From assembly GCF_003363135.1 (NCBI RefSeq), contig NZ_QRBB01000001.1, forward strand, positions 2,392,501 to 2,456,500: 64,000 bases of DNA, written 5' to 3'. The position numbers were made by a program, and so were the translations under genes. Positions 46,986-56,825 of the stretch are shown in pieces. The DNA is from Alteriqipengyuania lutimaris. Its GTDB lineage: Bacteria; Pseudomonadota; Alphaproteobacteria; Sphingomonadales; Sphingomonadaceae. Numbering within the stretch: the first letter of the stretch is position 1; each line of letters begins with the position of its first letter. A model generated the notes under the pieces. It was not told the origin of the DNA and ran no database searches. It was given only the letters and a program-made list of their open reading frames with translations.

Positions 46986-48848
46986 CTATCCGCGCGCGAT
47001 CGCCTCCGCCGCGATCATCCGTGCCTCGGCTTCCATGCCGCTGCGATGGAGCGCGGAGACGATGTGATAGAGGTGGCGCGGGGTCATGCGGTTCCAGTCG
47101 TCGCCCTGTATGCCCAGCCCCATCAGGAAGGCGACAAGCGCGGCATTCTCTACCTCTGCAGCACGGTCGATCATCGCGCTCCAGCGGGTTTCGCGCGATA
47201 GACCAAGGTCGAGCTCGCGATCCCAGGAATTGCGCGTTCCACTGGAAATCCGGCCCAGCCCGGCAAGACCCGCGACCAGCAGGCCGGTGCGCGCCTGGCC
47301 TGCGCTGCCATCATTGTCGCGGAAATCGTCGATCTCGTTGCGGGAGACCTCGTCCCACTCGGGCAGGCCGACCGCCAGCATCGCCCAGCCGGCATCGCCC
47401 TCATCCACGACATCGCGCCAGCGGGCCGCGTCGAGATCGAGCCCGGCGGTGAACATCGAAGCGATCAGCGGCGCGGCGTCGCCCACGAACTGATCGGTGG
47501 CGGGGATGCGCGCGGCGGCATAGGCGGTCAGCACCTGCCGGTCGTGCGGGATCGCGGCACCGTCGCCCCACAGGCTGCGGATCGCCGCGAGCCGTGCGGC
47601 GGGATCGGGATCGACATAGGCAGCGCGAAGCTGCGCCGCGTCGGTGCCGATCGCACCTTCGTTGCCGCTGGTGGCGTAGGCCTGCGAATAGAGATCGATC
47701 AGCGCCGAGGAGGAGAAAATCCCCTCCCGCGCGGCGCGGCGCGCGCCATCGAGGCGCAGCGCGAGGGGCAGCGACGGCAGCGATGCGGCGGCGCGCTGGT
47801 AATAGGGCCCGGCATCGTCGACCAGCCGTTCGGGTAGCGAAATGCCGAGCGCGTTGGCGAGACCGTAGCGCCACGGCGTCAGTTCCTCGACCTCGTCCCA
47901 CTCGATCGTGACCGCGCTGTTTCCGAGCCCCGCCGCGCCCGCGAACCGCTGCGCCAGCAGAACGTCGATCAGGTCGAAATCTCCCTGCCCCGAGGAGTCG
48001 CGCATCCGCAGCAGGTCGCTGCGCGCACGCGAGGCCTCGCCCGCATAGGCATCGCAGATCGAGCGGACCATGCGCCACTGCGCATCCTCGCGATAATCGC
48101 CGCGCAACACGGCAAGCGGGCATGCGCCGACGATATCGCCGGTCGCGATGTAGGCGTCGACCGCCGCATTCGCGAGACGCGCATTCCACGCATCGATGTC
48201 GACGTCCTGCGCAAGCGCGCGCGCCGCGCCGAATTCTCCCATCCGGTTGAGCAATTGCGCGCGCAGGCCAGCGAACTCTGCACCGCTCATATTCGCAGGC
48301 GGCGCAAGGCGACTGGCCAGCGCACGGCGCAGGGTGATGTGCCCCCAGCGCGACACGAGCCGCCCCTGCGTGCCCGAGATCGCCGCGCGGACCAGCGATT
48401 CGGGCTGGTTGGCGAGCGAGGCGGCGGGCAGCCCGCCCTCACCCTCGGCAAGAATCCCCACACGGCTCGTTTCGCGGCGCTGCGCGGGCGGAATATCGAA
48501 GCTCGGCCGCAGGCCCAGAAGTTCGTCCAGCTCGTCGGTATCGAGCGCTTCGAGTTCTTCCAGCGTGGGCAGGCGTCCGCGACCGCTGCCAGAGGATTCG
48601 TCGGCGGAATCGCTCTGTCCGGCCCCGGTACCTTCATTCTCCTGCACAGCGGGCGACGCGGTGGGTGAAGGTGCCGCGCTCGGCGAAGGTGCCGGTGCGG
48701 GAGCCGGGGCCGGGGCCGGGCTCGGTGCAGGGTCCTGCGTCTCAGGCGGAAGCAGCGACTGCGGATTGCCTGCAGCCAGCGCGATCGGCGCGGCGAGAAC
48801 CGCCAGGGCGACGCCGGCGAGCAGTCCGCGGTTCGAACGCGGCCTCAT
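46986..48848 (-). CDS. Large secreted helical-repeat protein, unknown function
   Basis: A 620-residue protein from ATG at 48848. Signal peptide (MRPRSNRGLLAGVALAVLAAP, cleavage near IALAAG), then a Pro/Ala linker (residues about 35-65), an acidic EELEALDTDELDELLGL segment, and an all-helical body with TPR/SLR-like helix pairs (RMGEFGAARALAQDVD, HIVSALHRSGMEAEA). No catalytic motif. Its start overlaps a 50-aa membrane ORF, and its end is 4 nt from xerD. I do not recognise a characterised family. Confidence 0.82.
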   Translation of the reverse strand: MRPRSNRGLLAGVALAVLAAPIALAAGNPQSLLPPETQDPAPSPAPAPAPAPAPSPSAAPSPTASPAVQENEGTGAGQSDSADESSGSGRGRLPTLEELEALDTDELDELLGLRPSFDIPPAQRRETSRVGILAEGEGGLPAASLANQPESLVRAAISGTQGRLVSRWGHITLRRALASRLAPPANMSGAEFAGLRAQLLNRMGEFGAARALAQDVDIDAWNARLANAAVDAYIATGDIVGACPLAVLRGDYREDAQWRMVRSICDAYAGEASRARSDLLRMRDSSGQGDFDLIDVLLAQRFAGAAGLGNSAVTIEWDEVEELTPWRYGLANALGISLPERLVDDAGPYYQRAAASLPSLPLALRLDGARRAAREGIFSSSALIDLYSQAYATSGNEGAIGTDAAQLRAAYVDPDPAARLAAIRSLWGDGAAIPHDRQVLTAYAAARIPATDQFVGDAAPLIASMFTAGLDLDAARWRDVVDEGDAGWAMLAVGLPEWDEVSRNEIDDFRDNDGSAGQARTGLLVAGLAGLGRISSGTRNSWDRELDLGLSRETRWSAMIDRAAEVENAALVAFLMGLGIQGDDWNRMTPRHLYHIVSALHRSGMEAEARMIAAEAIARG

Positions 48849-48997
48849 TGCGCGCCCTCGGGCAGGTCGACGCTCTGCACGACCGGTCGCAGCGGCTCTT
48901 CGCCGCCATCCCACCAGGCCCAGACAAGCACTGCGAGGATCACGAGCGCCCCCGCACCGATACGCCGCCAGGTGCTCTGCGAAATCTCTATCTGCAC
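48845..48997 (-). CDS. 50-aa single-pass membrane protein coupled to the 620-aa gene
   Basis: From GTG at 48997 it encodes MQIEISQSTWRRIG, a helix AGALVILAVLVWAWW, and a short acidic C-terminal part (DGGEEPLRPVVQSVDLPEG). The stop overlaps the next ATG (ATGA at 48848). An in-frame TAA precedes the start by one codon, so the frame is closed upstream. AAGGG lies 11 nt before it. The pairing with the 620-aa secreted protein suggests a membrane partner. Unknown family. Confidence 0.62.
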   Translation of the reverse strand: MQIEISQSTWRRIGAGALVILAVLVWAWWDGGEEPLRPVVQSVDLPEGAQ

Positions 48998-49052
48998 GCG
49001 TTACGATACCCTTTGTTGCCTTCGCCCTAGCCCATCTCTACGCCGCCGAGCA

Positions 49053-49622
49053 ATGGAGCCCGTGCGAACCAATGCGGCCATGGCCCGGATCGACGCGCTG
49101 AGCGCGCGGCTCGATCGCCCCATCGCGCTCGTCGGACTGATGGGCGTGGGCAAGTCCACCGTGGGCAAGCGGCTCGCCGACATGCTTGGCCGCGGCTTCG
49201 TGGATGCCGACGACGCGATCGAGGACGCAGCGCAGCTTTCCATCGCCGAGATCTTCAGCGAATTCGGCGAGGACTATTTTCGCGACGGTGAACGGCGGGT
49301 GATCGCGCGGCTGATCGAGGAAAAGCACGGCGTGATTGCCACGGGCGGCGGCGCCTTCGTCAATGCGGAGACGCGCGCGCTGCTGCTGGAGAAAGCGGTG
49401 ACGGTGTGGATCGACTGCGATCTCGCCACCTTGGTGGAGCGGACCGGACGGCGCGACCATCGCCCACTCCTGCGCAACGGCGATCCCGAGGAAATCCTCG
49501 GCCGCCTGCTGCGCGAACGCGCGCCGCTCTACGCACAGGCGCATATTCGGGTGGAAGGCCAGAAAGGCCCGCACAACCGCACCGCATGGGCGATTATCGA
49601 AGGGATCGAGCAATGGCTGTGA
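49053..49622 (+). CDS. aroK: Shikimate kinase
   Basis: A 189-residue shikimate-pathway kinase. Walker A GLMGVGKSTVGKRLAD, shikimate-binding DADDAIE, FRDGERR, and ATGGGAFV are intact, with the lid RRDHRPLL. Start at 49053 or 49080 (ATG); neither has a strong ribosome site. It overlaps aroB by 10 nt. Confidence 0.93.
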   Translation: MEPVRTNAAMARIDALSARLDRPIALVGLMGVGKSTVGKRLADMLGRGFVDADDAIEDAAQLSIAEIFSEFGEDYFRDGERRVIARLIEEKHGVIATGGGAFVNAETRALLLEKAVTVWIDCDLATLVERTGRRDHRPLLRNGDPEEILGRLLRERAPLYAQAHIRVEGQKGPHNRTAWAIIEGIEQWL

Positions 49623-50731
49623 TCGACGTGGCGCTGGCAGGGCGCAGCTACGAGGTGCGGGTGGGCACCGGCCTGCTCGATCGTATCCATGCAGAAGCGC
49701 ATGGCTTCCTCGAACCCTTCGGCAAGCGGGCGGTGCCGATCGTCGCGGACGCCGAGGCTCGCCGCCTGCATGGCGAGCGATTGCAGGCTTCCTTTCGCTC
49801 CGCCGGACACGCGATCGACTGGTACGAGGTGACGCCCGGCGAATGCTCGAAAAGCTGGGCCGAGCTCGAGCGGCTGACCGACTGGCTGCTGGAGCGCGGC
49901 GTTACGCGGAGCGATCATGTCTTCGCGCTGGGCGGCGGTGTGGTCGGCGACCTCGTCGGCTTTGCCTGTGCGATCCTCAAGCGCGGTTGCGGCTTCGTGC
50001 AATTGCCCACCACGCTGCTGGCGCAGGTCGATTCGAGCGTCGGCGGCAAGACCGCGATCAATGCGAATGCTGGCAAGAACCTGATCGGCGCGTTCCACCA
50101 GCCCTCGCTGGTGCTGGCCGACACGAAATGCCTCGCCACCCTACCGCAGCGCGAGATGCGCGCGGGACTCGCGGAGGTCTTTAAATACGGCCTGCTGGGC
50201 GATGCCGGGTTCTTCGCCCGCGTCGATGAGCAGAGCACCGCGATCCTTGCCTGCGACGTCGGTGTGCTCGAACCCGTCATCGCCCACTGTGTGGGCATGA
50301 AGGCACGGATCGTCGCCGAGGACGAGCGAGAGACGAAGGATGCCCGCGCGCTGCTAAACCTCGGCCACACCTTCGGCCATGCGCTGGAGGCAGAGACCGG
50401 CTTTTCGGACAAGCTGCTGCACGGCGAGGCGGTGGCGCTGGGCATGGTGCTCGCGGCGCGTTTCTCCGCCCGGCGCGAGCTGGTTGCGCTGGCGGATGCG
50501 GAAGCCGTGGCCGATGCACTGGCACGCGCCGGCCTGCCGACCGAGATTGCCGCGCTGGGCCTCGACTGCGACGGCACCACCCTCGCCCGTCACATGCGCA
50601 ACGACAAGAAGGCCGAGGCGAGCACGGTGCCCTTCATCCTGCTGCGCGCCATCGGCGAGGCTTTCGTCGCGCGCGATGTCGACTTGGCCGATGTCGCGGC
50701 GTTCATGGACGAGCAGCTGCAGGCGCATTAG
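49613..50731 (+). CDS. aroB: 3-dehydroquinate synthase
   Basis: A 372-residue enzyme converting DAHP to 3-dehydroquinate. NAD and metal-binding parts are FALGGGVVGDLVGFACAILKRG, STVGGKTAIN-like SSVGGKTAINANAGKNLIGAFHQP, AEVFKYGLLGD, and HTFGHALEAE (zinc ligands). ATG at 49613 lies inside the aroK end. Its stop shares bases with the convergent DUF421 gene (TTAG). Confidence 0.95.
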   Translation: MAVIDVALAGRSYEVRVGTGLLDRIHAEAHGFLEPFGKRAVPIVADAEARRLHGERLQASFRSAGHAIDWYEVTPGECSKSWAELERLTDWLLERGVTRSDHVFALGGGVVGDLVGFACAILKRGCGFVQLPTTLLAQVDSSVGGKTAINANAGKNLIGAFHQPSLVLADTKCLATLPQREMRAGLAEVFKYGLLGDAGFFARVDEQSTAILACDVGVLEPVIAHCVGMKARIVAEDERETKDARALLNLGHTFGHALEAETGFSDKLLHGEAVALGMVLAARFSARRELVALADAEAVADALARAGLPTEIAALGLDCDGTTLARHMRNDKKAEASTVPFILLRAIGEAFVARDVDLADVAAFMDEQLQAH

Positions 50732-51282
50732 GCGCGCCGCTTCGCCTCCTCCGGCTCTCGCGGATGGTCGAGAGAGTGCATCGCGCTCGCATCGCCAAGC
50801 AGATCCCTAGGAATGACGGACATCGAACCGTCCGATTCCAAGACTACATAGGCGATCAGGGAGCGATCGCCGAAGCCGCGCATCCGGATCGCGATGTCCA
50901 CCTCCACCTCGGTTACCCGCTCGGAAATCATGGCTTCGGCATCGAGTTCACCATGCCGCAGCAGGACCGCCGGATCGGACCGGACGAAACGTCTCCATGG
51001 CTCGAAACTGACAGATGCCTTGGAGACCAGCCATTGCATCCCGATCAGCATAATTACCGCAACCAGCCCTTCGGCCAATGCCACATCCTCGCTCAGCAGG
51101 ATGCTCGCCAGGGTCGAACCCAGCGCGACCGTCACGACATAATCGAACACATGCAGTTTGGAGAGCGCGTGCTTGCCTGCCATCCGCAGAACCAGCGTCA
51201 TGCTCCCATATGCGAATACCGCGGCGGCCATGGTGCGCAGCAAGCCGGGGCTGCCGGTATAGAAGACCTGGCTCCAGTCCAT
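50728..51282 (-). CDS. DUF421 family membrane protein
   Basis: A 184-residue protein of the YetF/YcaP type. Three N-terminal helices (TMAAAVFAYGSMTLVLRMAG, FDYVVTVALGSTLASILL, ALAEGLVAVIMLIGMQWLV), then the cytosolic DUF421 domain (PAVLLRHGELDAEAM...RMRGFGDRSLIAYVVLESDGSMSVI). From ATG 51282; the frame extends to 51444 without homology. Function unknown; linked to acid or membrane stress in some bacteria. Confidence 0.86.
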   Translation of the reverse strand: MDWSQVFYTGSPGLLRTMAAAVFAYGSMTLVLRMAGKHALSKLHVFDYVVTVALGSTLASILLSEDVALAEGLVAVIMLIGMQWLVSKASVSFEPWRRFVRSDPAVLLRHGELDAEAMISERVTEVEVDIAIRMRGFGDRSLIAYVVLESDGSMSVIPRDLLGDASAMHSLDHPREPEEAKRRA

Positions 51283-51370
51283 CGGAGTTACTCGCGCCGC
51301 GACGCCGGGCGCGGCGTCCGAAGGGTGCAACGCACGACGGCGATCCGGGTGCCGGTTCAGGTCCGGTGGG

Positions 51371-51742
51371 CTAAAACAGCCTTGAGCCGTCTGGCACTTG
51401 TCTGTCAGGCGCAAACAGCACGACCTCCCCCGCCTCGTCCGCAAAGCCCAGCGTCAGCACTTCGGACATGACCGGGCCGATCTGGCGCGGCGGAAAGTTG
51501 ACCACTGCCGCGACCTGCCGCCCGACCAGTTCGTCGCGCGAGTAATTCGCGGTGATCTGAGCGCTGGTCTTCTTCACGCCGATTGTTGGCCCGAAGTCGA
51601 TTTCCAGCCGATAGGCAGGCTTGCGCGCCTCGGGAAACTCATGCGCCGCGACCACGGTGCCGATACGGATATCGACCTTCAGGAACTGGTCGAAACTCGT
51701 TTCCTCCGCTGCGGGCGCATTGGGTTCGTGCGAGAAGTGCAC
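51371..51742 (-). CDS. csaA: CsaA-type tRNA-binding-domain protein
   Basis: A 123-residue protein starting with GTG at 51742, which overlaps the pccA stop (TAGTG). It has the OB-fold EMAP domain: FLKVDIRIGTVVAAHEFPEARKPAYRLEIDFG and AVVNFPPRQIGPVMSEVLTLGF. CsaA is a chaperone-like or tRNA-binding protein. Its role beside a carboxylase is unclear. Confidence 0.88.
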   Translation of the reverse strand: MHFSHEPNAPAAEETSFDQFLKVDIRIGTVVAAHEFPEARKPAYRLEIDFGPTIGVKKTSAQITANYSRDELVGRQVAAVVNFPPRQIGPVMSEVLTLGFADEAGEVVLFAPDRQVPDGSRLF

Positions 51743-53778
51743 TATTCCAGCTCCAGGATCACCTCGTCCACCGCAAGGCTGTCGCCTTCCGCGGCGTTGA
51801 TCTTCGAGATCGTGCCTTCCTTCTCGGCGCGGAGGATGTTCTCCATCTTCATCGCCTCGACCGTGGCGAGCGGCTGGCCCGGCTGGACCTCCTCGCCCTC
51901 TTCCACATGCAGTTTCACCAGCAGGCCGGGCATCGGGCAGATCAGCATCTTGGAAAGATCGGGCGGCTCCTTCTCGATCATGTGATCGAGCAGCGGGGCG
52001 AGCCGCGCGGGGATCGCGAGGCCCTTGTGCGTCTTGCCGCGCGTGGTCAGCGCCCAGGTGCTGCTGCTTGTCCGGCGCAGCTGGATGGCGAGGTTCTCGC
52101 CATTCCCGCTCGCCGCCGCGAGGACCATGCCGGGCTGCCAGTCGGTCGTGCCCGCAATCCACTCGCCATCGACGGTCGCCCCGCCCTCGCCCAGTTCGAC
52201 TTCGAACTTCCTGCCATCGATCTTGACCAGCCAGTCGCGCGGCGGCTTGGGCGCTCCGTCCAGCCGCCCCGAAATCTGCCCCTCGTGCGCCATCAGGCTG
52301 AACTGCGCGCCCGCCATCAGCGCCGCGACCAGCCGCAGGCGCGGCTCTTCCACCGCCGCGCCCTGGAAGCCGTCGGGATATTCCTCGGCAATAAAGCCCG
52401 TCGTCAGCTCGCCCGAACGGAAGCGTCGATGCTGCATGATCGCGCTGAGGAAATCGATATTGTGCCCCGGCCCCTCGACGCGGAAGGCGTCTAGCGCTTC
52501 GACCTGCAGATCCGCCGCGGCATCGCGCGTTGGCCCCCAGGTGATCAGCTTGGCGATCATCGGGTCGTAGAAGATCGAAACCTCGCCGCCTTCGAACACG
52601 CCATCGTCGACGCGTACGCCGCCGCCGCCGGTTTCGTAGCCGCGCCGCCCGGCAGGGCCGCTGTCGCCCGTCCAGCCGGGCACCGGCGGTTCGTAGCGGA
52701 CCAGCCGCCCAATGCTGGGCAGGAAGTTGCGGTAGGGGTCTTCGGCATAGACGCGCGTTTCGATCGACCAGCCGTCGATCCCGATTTCGTCCTGGCCGAA
52801 GGGCAGTTCCTCGCCCGCTGCCACGCGGATCATCCATTCGACTAGGTCGACGCCCGTGATCGCCTCGGTCACCGGGTGTTCGACCTGCAGGCGGGTGTTC
52901 ATTTCGAGGAAGTAGAAGCTCTCGCCGGTCTTGTCCGCGCCGCTGACGATCAGCTCGACCGTCCCGGCAGAGAAATAGCCGACCGCTTTCGACAGCGCGA
53001 CCGCCTGCTCGCCCATCGCCTTGCGCATTTCGGGCGTCACGAAGGGCGATGGCGCTTCCTCGACCACCTTCTGGTGGCGGCGCTGGATACTGCACTCACG
53101 CTCGTTCAGGTAGAGCGTGTTGCCCTGCCTGTCGGCGAGGATCTGGATCTCGATGTGCCGCGGGTCTTCGATGAACTTTTCGATGAAGACGCGGTCGTCG
53201 CCAAACGAGTTGAGGCCCTCGCGCTTGGTCGCCTCGAACCCTTCCTCGACATCCGTGTCGTTCCAGGCGAGACGCATGCCCTTGCCGCCGCCCCCGGCGG
53301 AGGCCTTCATCATCACCGGGTAACCAATTTCGTTGGCGATCTTCAGCGCGTCTTGCGTGGTGTCGATCGCGCCTTCGGAGCCCGGCACGATGTTCACGCC
53401 CGCTTTGTGGGCCAGCTTCTTCGATTCGATCTTGTCGCCCATCGCGGCGATCGCCTTGGCCGGCGGCCCGATGAAGACGATGCCTTCCTTGTCGAGCGCT
53501 TTGACGAAGCTCGCGCGTTCGGACAGGAAGCCGTAGCCCGGGTGAACCGCCTCGGCGCCGGTCGCCTTGCACGCCTCGATGATCTTGTCAGCCAGCAGGT
53601 AGGACTCAGCGGCGGGCGCGGGGCCGATATGCACCGCCTCGTCCGCCATCTTCACGAAGGGCGCGCGCGCATCGGCATCGGAATAGACCGCGACGGTGGC
53701 GATCCCCATGCGCTTGGCGGTCTGGATGACGCGGCAGGCGATTTCGCCGCGATTGGCAATAAGGATTTTCTTGAACAT
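51742..53778 (-). CDS. pccA: Propionyl-CoA carboxylase (acyl-CoA carboxylase) alpha subunit
   Basis: A 678-residue biotin carboxylase plus biotin carrier subunit. ATP-grasp features: MFKKILIANRGEIACRVI, GPPAKAIAAMGDKIESKKLA, KASAGGGGKGMRL, EMNTRLQVEHPVTE. The C-terminal biotinyl Lys is in VEAMKMENILRA. Beta partner likely encoded by pccB at 62890. Its ATG overlaps the LprI-like gene stop (TGATG). Assignment to propionyl-CoA is supported by the mutase and epimerase in the same region. Confidence 0.92.
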   Translation of the reverse strand: MFKKILIANRGEIACRVIQTAKRMGIATVAVYSDADARAPFVKMADEAVHIGPAPAAESYLLADKIIEACKATGAEAVHPGYGFLSERASFVKALDKEGIVFIGPPAKAIAAMGDKIESKKLAHKAGVNIVPGSEGAIDTTQDALKIANEIGYPVMMKASAGGGGKGMRLAWNDTDVEEGFEATKREGLNSFGDDRVFIEKFIEDPRHIEIQILADRQGNTLYLNERECSIQRRHQKVVEEAPSPFVTPEMRKAMGEQAVALSKAVGYFSAGTVELIVSGADKTGESFYFLEMNTRLQVEHPVTEAITGVDLVEWMIRVAAGEELPFGQDEIGIDGWSIETRVYAEDPYRNFLPSIGRLVRYEPPVPGWTGDSGPAGRRGYETGGGGVRVDDGVFEGGEVSIFYDPMIAKLITWGPTRDAAADLQVEALDAFRVEGPGHNIDFLSAIMQHRRFRSGELTTGFIAEEYPDGFQGAAVEEPRLRLVAALMAGAQFSLMAHEGQISGRLDGAPKPPRDWLVKIDGRKFEVELGEGGATVDGEWIAGTTDWQPGMVLAAASGNGENLAIQLRRTSSSTWALTTRGKTHKGLAIPARLAPLLDHMIEKEPPDLSKMLICPMPGLLVKLHVEEGEEVQPGQPLATVEAMKMENILRAEKEGTISKINAAEGDSLAVDEVILELE

Positions 53779-54173
53779 CAATTGGGTCCGTCGGTCAGTT
53801 CACGGAGTTTTACGGTGCGCTCGCGCGTCAGCTTCGCCTTGCAGCCGCTGATGAGCATCGGTTCCATCGAACCACCGCGCGCGAGATAGCCTTCGCTGCG
53901 GCAATGCGTGTCGCGATAGACGAGCCACGCACGCTGCGCCGTAAGCAGGGTCTGGAAATAGCCGGGGCGACCGTCCTCGTAGTCGGTATCCTTGTCGAGC
54001 CGCTTCATTTCGGCCGAGGCCTTGTCCCACGCCGCGTTCAGCTTCCGGTCGGCGGCCGCGTAGTCGCGGCCCGCACAGATGTTCATCGCCGACTGGGTCG
54101 TCGGTTCTTTGCAATCGACCTTCGGCTCGGCGGCCTGCGCGCCCGAAAGCAGCAGCATTGCGGTCAATATCAT
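53778..54173 (-). CDS. LprI-like (DUF1311) secreted protein
   Basis: A 131-residue exported protein with an N-terminal signal (MILTAMLLLSGAQA). The DUF1311 / lysozyme-inhibitor LprI pattern is DCKEPTTQSAMNICAGRDYAAADRKLNAAW, then LTAQRAWLVYRDTHCRSEGY and GGSMEPMLISGC with four Cys likely in two disulphides. Start overlaps the DUF3445 gene stop (ATGA). Confidence 0.86.
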   Translation of the reverse strand: MILTAMLLLSGAQAAEPKVDCKEPTTQSAMNICAGRDYAAADRKLNAAWDKASAEMKRLDKDTDYEDGRPGYFQTLLTAQRAWLVYRDTHCRSEGYLARGGSMEPMLISGCKAKLTRERTVKLRELTDGPN

Positions 54174-54970
54174 GGTCCGGCCTCCTCTATCGTGGCATCC
54201 GCATAGCCGATTAACGCATGAGCGTAAGCCCTTGTGCCCCGCCGTTCCCCCTCGCCATCGAGAAGGCTGCGCATGGCACTGGCGAGCCGCTGCACATTGG
54301 CGCGCGAAAGGCTGCCGAGCGGCGCGACGTAGACGCCGATGGTGAACAGGATCGCGCCCGTCTGCGGCAAGCGGCGCAAGGTCTGCCGTTCGGACCGGAC
54401 GAAGAGCGTTTCGCCTGCATTTGCGGACGTGACATGCTCGAAAGCCTTGTCTGGCGGCGCGGCGACCCAGCGCATGTCCGGCGTGGCTGCGATGAACCAG
54501 TTGGCGCGGCCGTAGATCGGCCCGGGTTCGAGCTTGGTCATGAAATGGTCGACGCCGCTCGCAAGTTGTTCCTCGTAGCCCTGGATCGGCGCATGCAGCG
54601 CGCGCAGCGGCAGGCCCAGCTTGTCGGCGGGGGTCCAGTCGGATGGCCAGGCGACGGCAGCGCCGATCAGGCGGTATTGATCCTCGTCCGGATGGCGGGT
54701 GAGCAGGCACATGTCCTCGTGCCGGGCGGCGGCGACTTCGGCAAGCGCACCTTCGACGCCGAGCATGGCGGCGAGTTCGCGGCCCGGCGCATCGGCTTCG
54801 GGCGTCAGCTGGATACCTTGCGCAAAGGCCGCAAAACCCTGCACCCGCGCGGCAGGATCGGGATCGGGCTGGAGCCACTCGCTTTCATCGAGCTTCGCGA
54901 GCCCCATCTTGAGCTGCCCTCCGCCACGCGCCTTGGGGAGCAGTTCGTCGACCGAAAAGCCGAGGGTCAT
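54170..54970 (-). CDS. DUF3445 heme-dependent N-demethylase-like protein
   Basis: A 266-residue cytosolic protein of the DUF3445 family (heme-dependent oxidative N-demethylase alpha-like). Features include [63 protein letters not shown] and RSERQTLRRLPQTGAILFTIGVYV. Start at ATG 54970, overlapping the esterase stop. Substrate unknown. Confidence 0.84.
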   Translation of the reverse strand: MTLGFSVDELLPKARGGGQLKMGLAKLDESEWLQPDPDPAARVQGFAAFAQGIQLTPEADAPGRELAAMLGVEGALAEVAAARHEDMCLLTRHPDEDQYRLIGAAVAWPSDWTPADKLGLPLRALHAPIQGYEEQLASGVDHFMTKLEPGPIYGRANWFIAATPDMRWVAAPPDKAFEHVTSANAGETLFVRSERQTLRRLPQTGAILFTIGVYVAPLGSLSRANVQRLASAMRSLLDGEGERRGTRAYAHALIGYADATIEEAGP

Positions 54971-55818
54971 TCTGCGGCAGTATCGGGACCGCCGCCCTCG
55001 CACCTCAGCACCAGTCCGTACTCCGCCAGCCAGTCCGCCTCGGTCGGGAGCAGGTATTGCAGCGCCTCGGGCATCAGGCCGTGCAGGCTATTGGCGTGGT
55101 GCAGGTCGGCGCGCCGGTCGGAGAAGCAGTAGGGCTGCCCCTCCCCCATCTTGGCGAGCAGCGTGAACATGCCCTGTTCGGTCTCGCCACCCTCGTCGGC
55201 CAGCGACAGGTAGAGCGGCGGACGACCGCCGACCGGTCGGCTCGCATCGAGGGCCAGCGATTGCCCGTCCCATTGCAGGCTGGGAGAAATCGCCGCGTAG
55301 CCGGTGAAAAGCTCGGGCCGATCAAGCCAGGTCTCGACCACGAAATGCCCCGCCGCGCTTTCGCCCAGCAGGATGATCGTGCCATCATTGCGATAGCGCT
55401 CACGCAAGAGCGGCAGCACCTTGTCCGCGAGCCATGTGCGAAAGGCCTCGCTCTCGCCTGCGGTGGGATATTCCGCTTTTTCACCCGCAACGGAGGTCTC
55501 GGGCAACAGCTCGCGCTGCCGATCCACGGTCTGGATGCCGACCAGAATTGCAGGCTGGCTGCGGCCCCACAAGCGGTTCCATTTCTCCAGCCCGTTGCCG
55601 AGGAAAAGGTCCTGATCCACCCCGCCGTCGAGCTGCACGATAATCGGCCAGCTTGTGTCGGGCTGGTCAGCGTAATCGGGCGGAAGGATGACGTTGACCG
55701 CGCGGTCCTCCCCCAAAGCTTCGAGAGTGTAGCTCTCACCCACCACGATCGGCTCGGGCTCCGGTACAGCCGCAGGCTGGCCGGATGCGAGCAGCAGCGC
55801 GGCGAGCGCGCCGATCAC
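54967..55818 (-). CDS. Putative esterase, alpha/beta hydrolase fold (Fes/IroE-like)
   Basis: A 283-residue exported hydrolase. Short signal ([16 protein letters not shown]). Nucleophile elbow [11 protein letters not shown] and late His in [12 protein letters not shown]; the domain is PF00756-like ([20 protein letters not shown]). Start GTG at 55818, overlapping the bioB stop (GTGA), with GGAG eight bases upstream. Substrate unknown. Confidence 0.8.
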   Translation of the reverse strand: MIGALAALLLASGQPAAVPEPEPIVVGESYTLEALGEDRAVNVILPPDYADQPDTSWPIIVQLDGGVDQDLFLGNGLEKWNRLWGRSQPAILVGIQTVDRQRELLPETSVAGEKAEYPTAGESEAFRTWLADKVLPLLRERYRNDGTIILLGESAAGHFVVETWLDRPELFTGYAAISPSLQWDGQSLALDASRPVGGRPPLYLSLADEGGETEQGMFTLLAKMGEGQPYCFSDRRADLHHANSLHGLMPEALQYLLPTEADWLAEYGLVLRCEGGGPDTAAE

Positions 55819-56825
55819 TCCGCAGGCTCCGCCACCTTGCACACCCGGGCAGGCTCTTCCTGCATCAGCGGCGTGACCCCCAGCTTGGCGAACAGCGCAC
55901 CGTCGCTGTCGTCGCCCGCATTGGGCGCGGTCAGCAGCTTGTCGCCGGTGAAGATCGAGTTCGCGCCCGCGAGGAAGCACAGCGCCTGTGTAGCCTCGGA
56001 CATGCTCTCGCGGCCCGCAGAGAGCCGGACCATGCTCATCGGCATGCAGATACGCGCCACCGCCACGGTGCGGACGAATTCGATATCGTCGATCTTGGCG
56101 AGCGGCGTATCGGCCAGCATATCGCCCAGCACGGTGCCCTTGACCGGGACCAGCGCGTTGACCGGCACGCTCTCGGGATGCCGCTCCAGCGTGGCGAGCG
56201 TGTGGACGAAGCCGACGCGATCCTCGCGCGTCTCGCCCATGCCAACGATCCCGCCGCTGCACACGTTGATGCCCGCATCGCGCACGTGTCGCAGCGTATC
56301 GAGCCGGTCCTGATAGTTACGGGTGGAGATCACCCGCTCGTAATATTCCGGCCCGGTGTCGATATTGTGGTTGTAGTAGTCGAGCCCCGCCTCTTTCAGC
56401 ATATCCGCCTGTTTCGGCGTCAGCATGCCGAGCGTCATGCAGGTCTCCAGCCCCATGTCGCGCACGCCCTTCACGATCTCGACGATTGCGGGCATGTCGC
56501 GGTCCTTGGGGTTGCGCCACGCGGCGCCCATGCAGAAGCGCTGGCTGCCCGCATCCTTCGCCTGCGCTGCGGTTTGCAGCACGGCGCGCACATCCATCAG
56601 CTTGGTCGCCTCGACGCCGCTATCGGCCTTCACCGATTGCGAACAATAGCCGCAATCCTCAGGGCACCCGCCGGTCTTGATGCTAAGCAGCGTGCACAGC
56701 TGAACCTGTTCGGGCGGATGGTTCTCCCGGTGCACGCTCGCGGCCTGGAATAGCAACTCGGTGAAGGGAAGGTCGAAGAGGTCCGCGATTTCCTCGCGGG
56801 ACCAGTCGGTTCGGATTGGGGTCAT
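55815..56825 (-). CDS. bioB: Biotin synthase
   Basis: A 336-residue radical SAM enzyme that inserts sulfur into dethiobiotin. [14 protein letters not shown] is the cluster motif; also [35 protein letters not shown], and [13 protein letters not shown]. Coupled on both sides. In a cluster with the biotin-dependent pccA, which fits supply of the cofactor. Confidence 0.97.
   Translation of the reverse strand: MTPIRTDWSREEIADLFDLPFTELLFQAASVHRENHPPEQVQLCTLLSIKTGGCPEDCGYCSQSVKADSGVEATKLMDVRAVLQTAAQAKDAGSQRFCMGAAWRNPKDRDMPAIVEIVKGVRDMGLETCMTLGMLTPKQADMLKEAGLDYYNHNIDTGPEYYERVISTRNYQDRLDTLRHVRDAGINVCSGGIVGMGETREDRVGFVHTLATLERHPESVPVNALVPVKGTVLGDMLADTPLAKIDDIEFVRTVAVARICMPMSMVRLSAGRESMSEATQALCFLAGANSIFTGDKLLTAPNAGDDSDGALFAKLGVTPLMQEEPARVCKVAEPAE

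Noticed and set aside
51301..51318. Terminator hairpin GACGCCG-GGCG-CGGCGTC
   Set aside because: A 7-bp stem exists, but no T-run follows on either strand and it lies upstream, not downstream, of the DUF421 gene.
51743..53095. N-terminal extension of the CsaA frame
   Set aside because: This part is a shifted frame of pccA. The GTG at 51742 with GGAG upstream gives a normal 123-aa CsaA.
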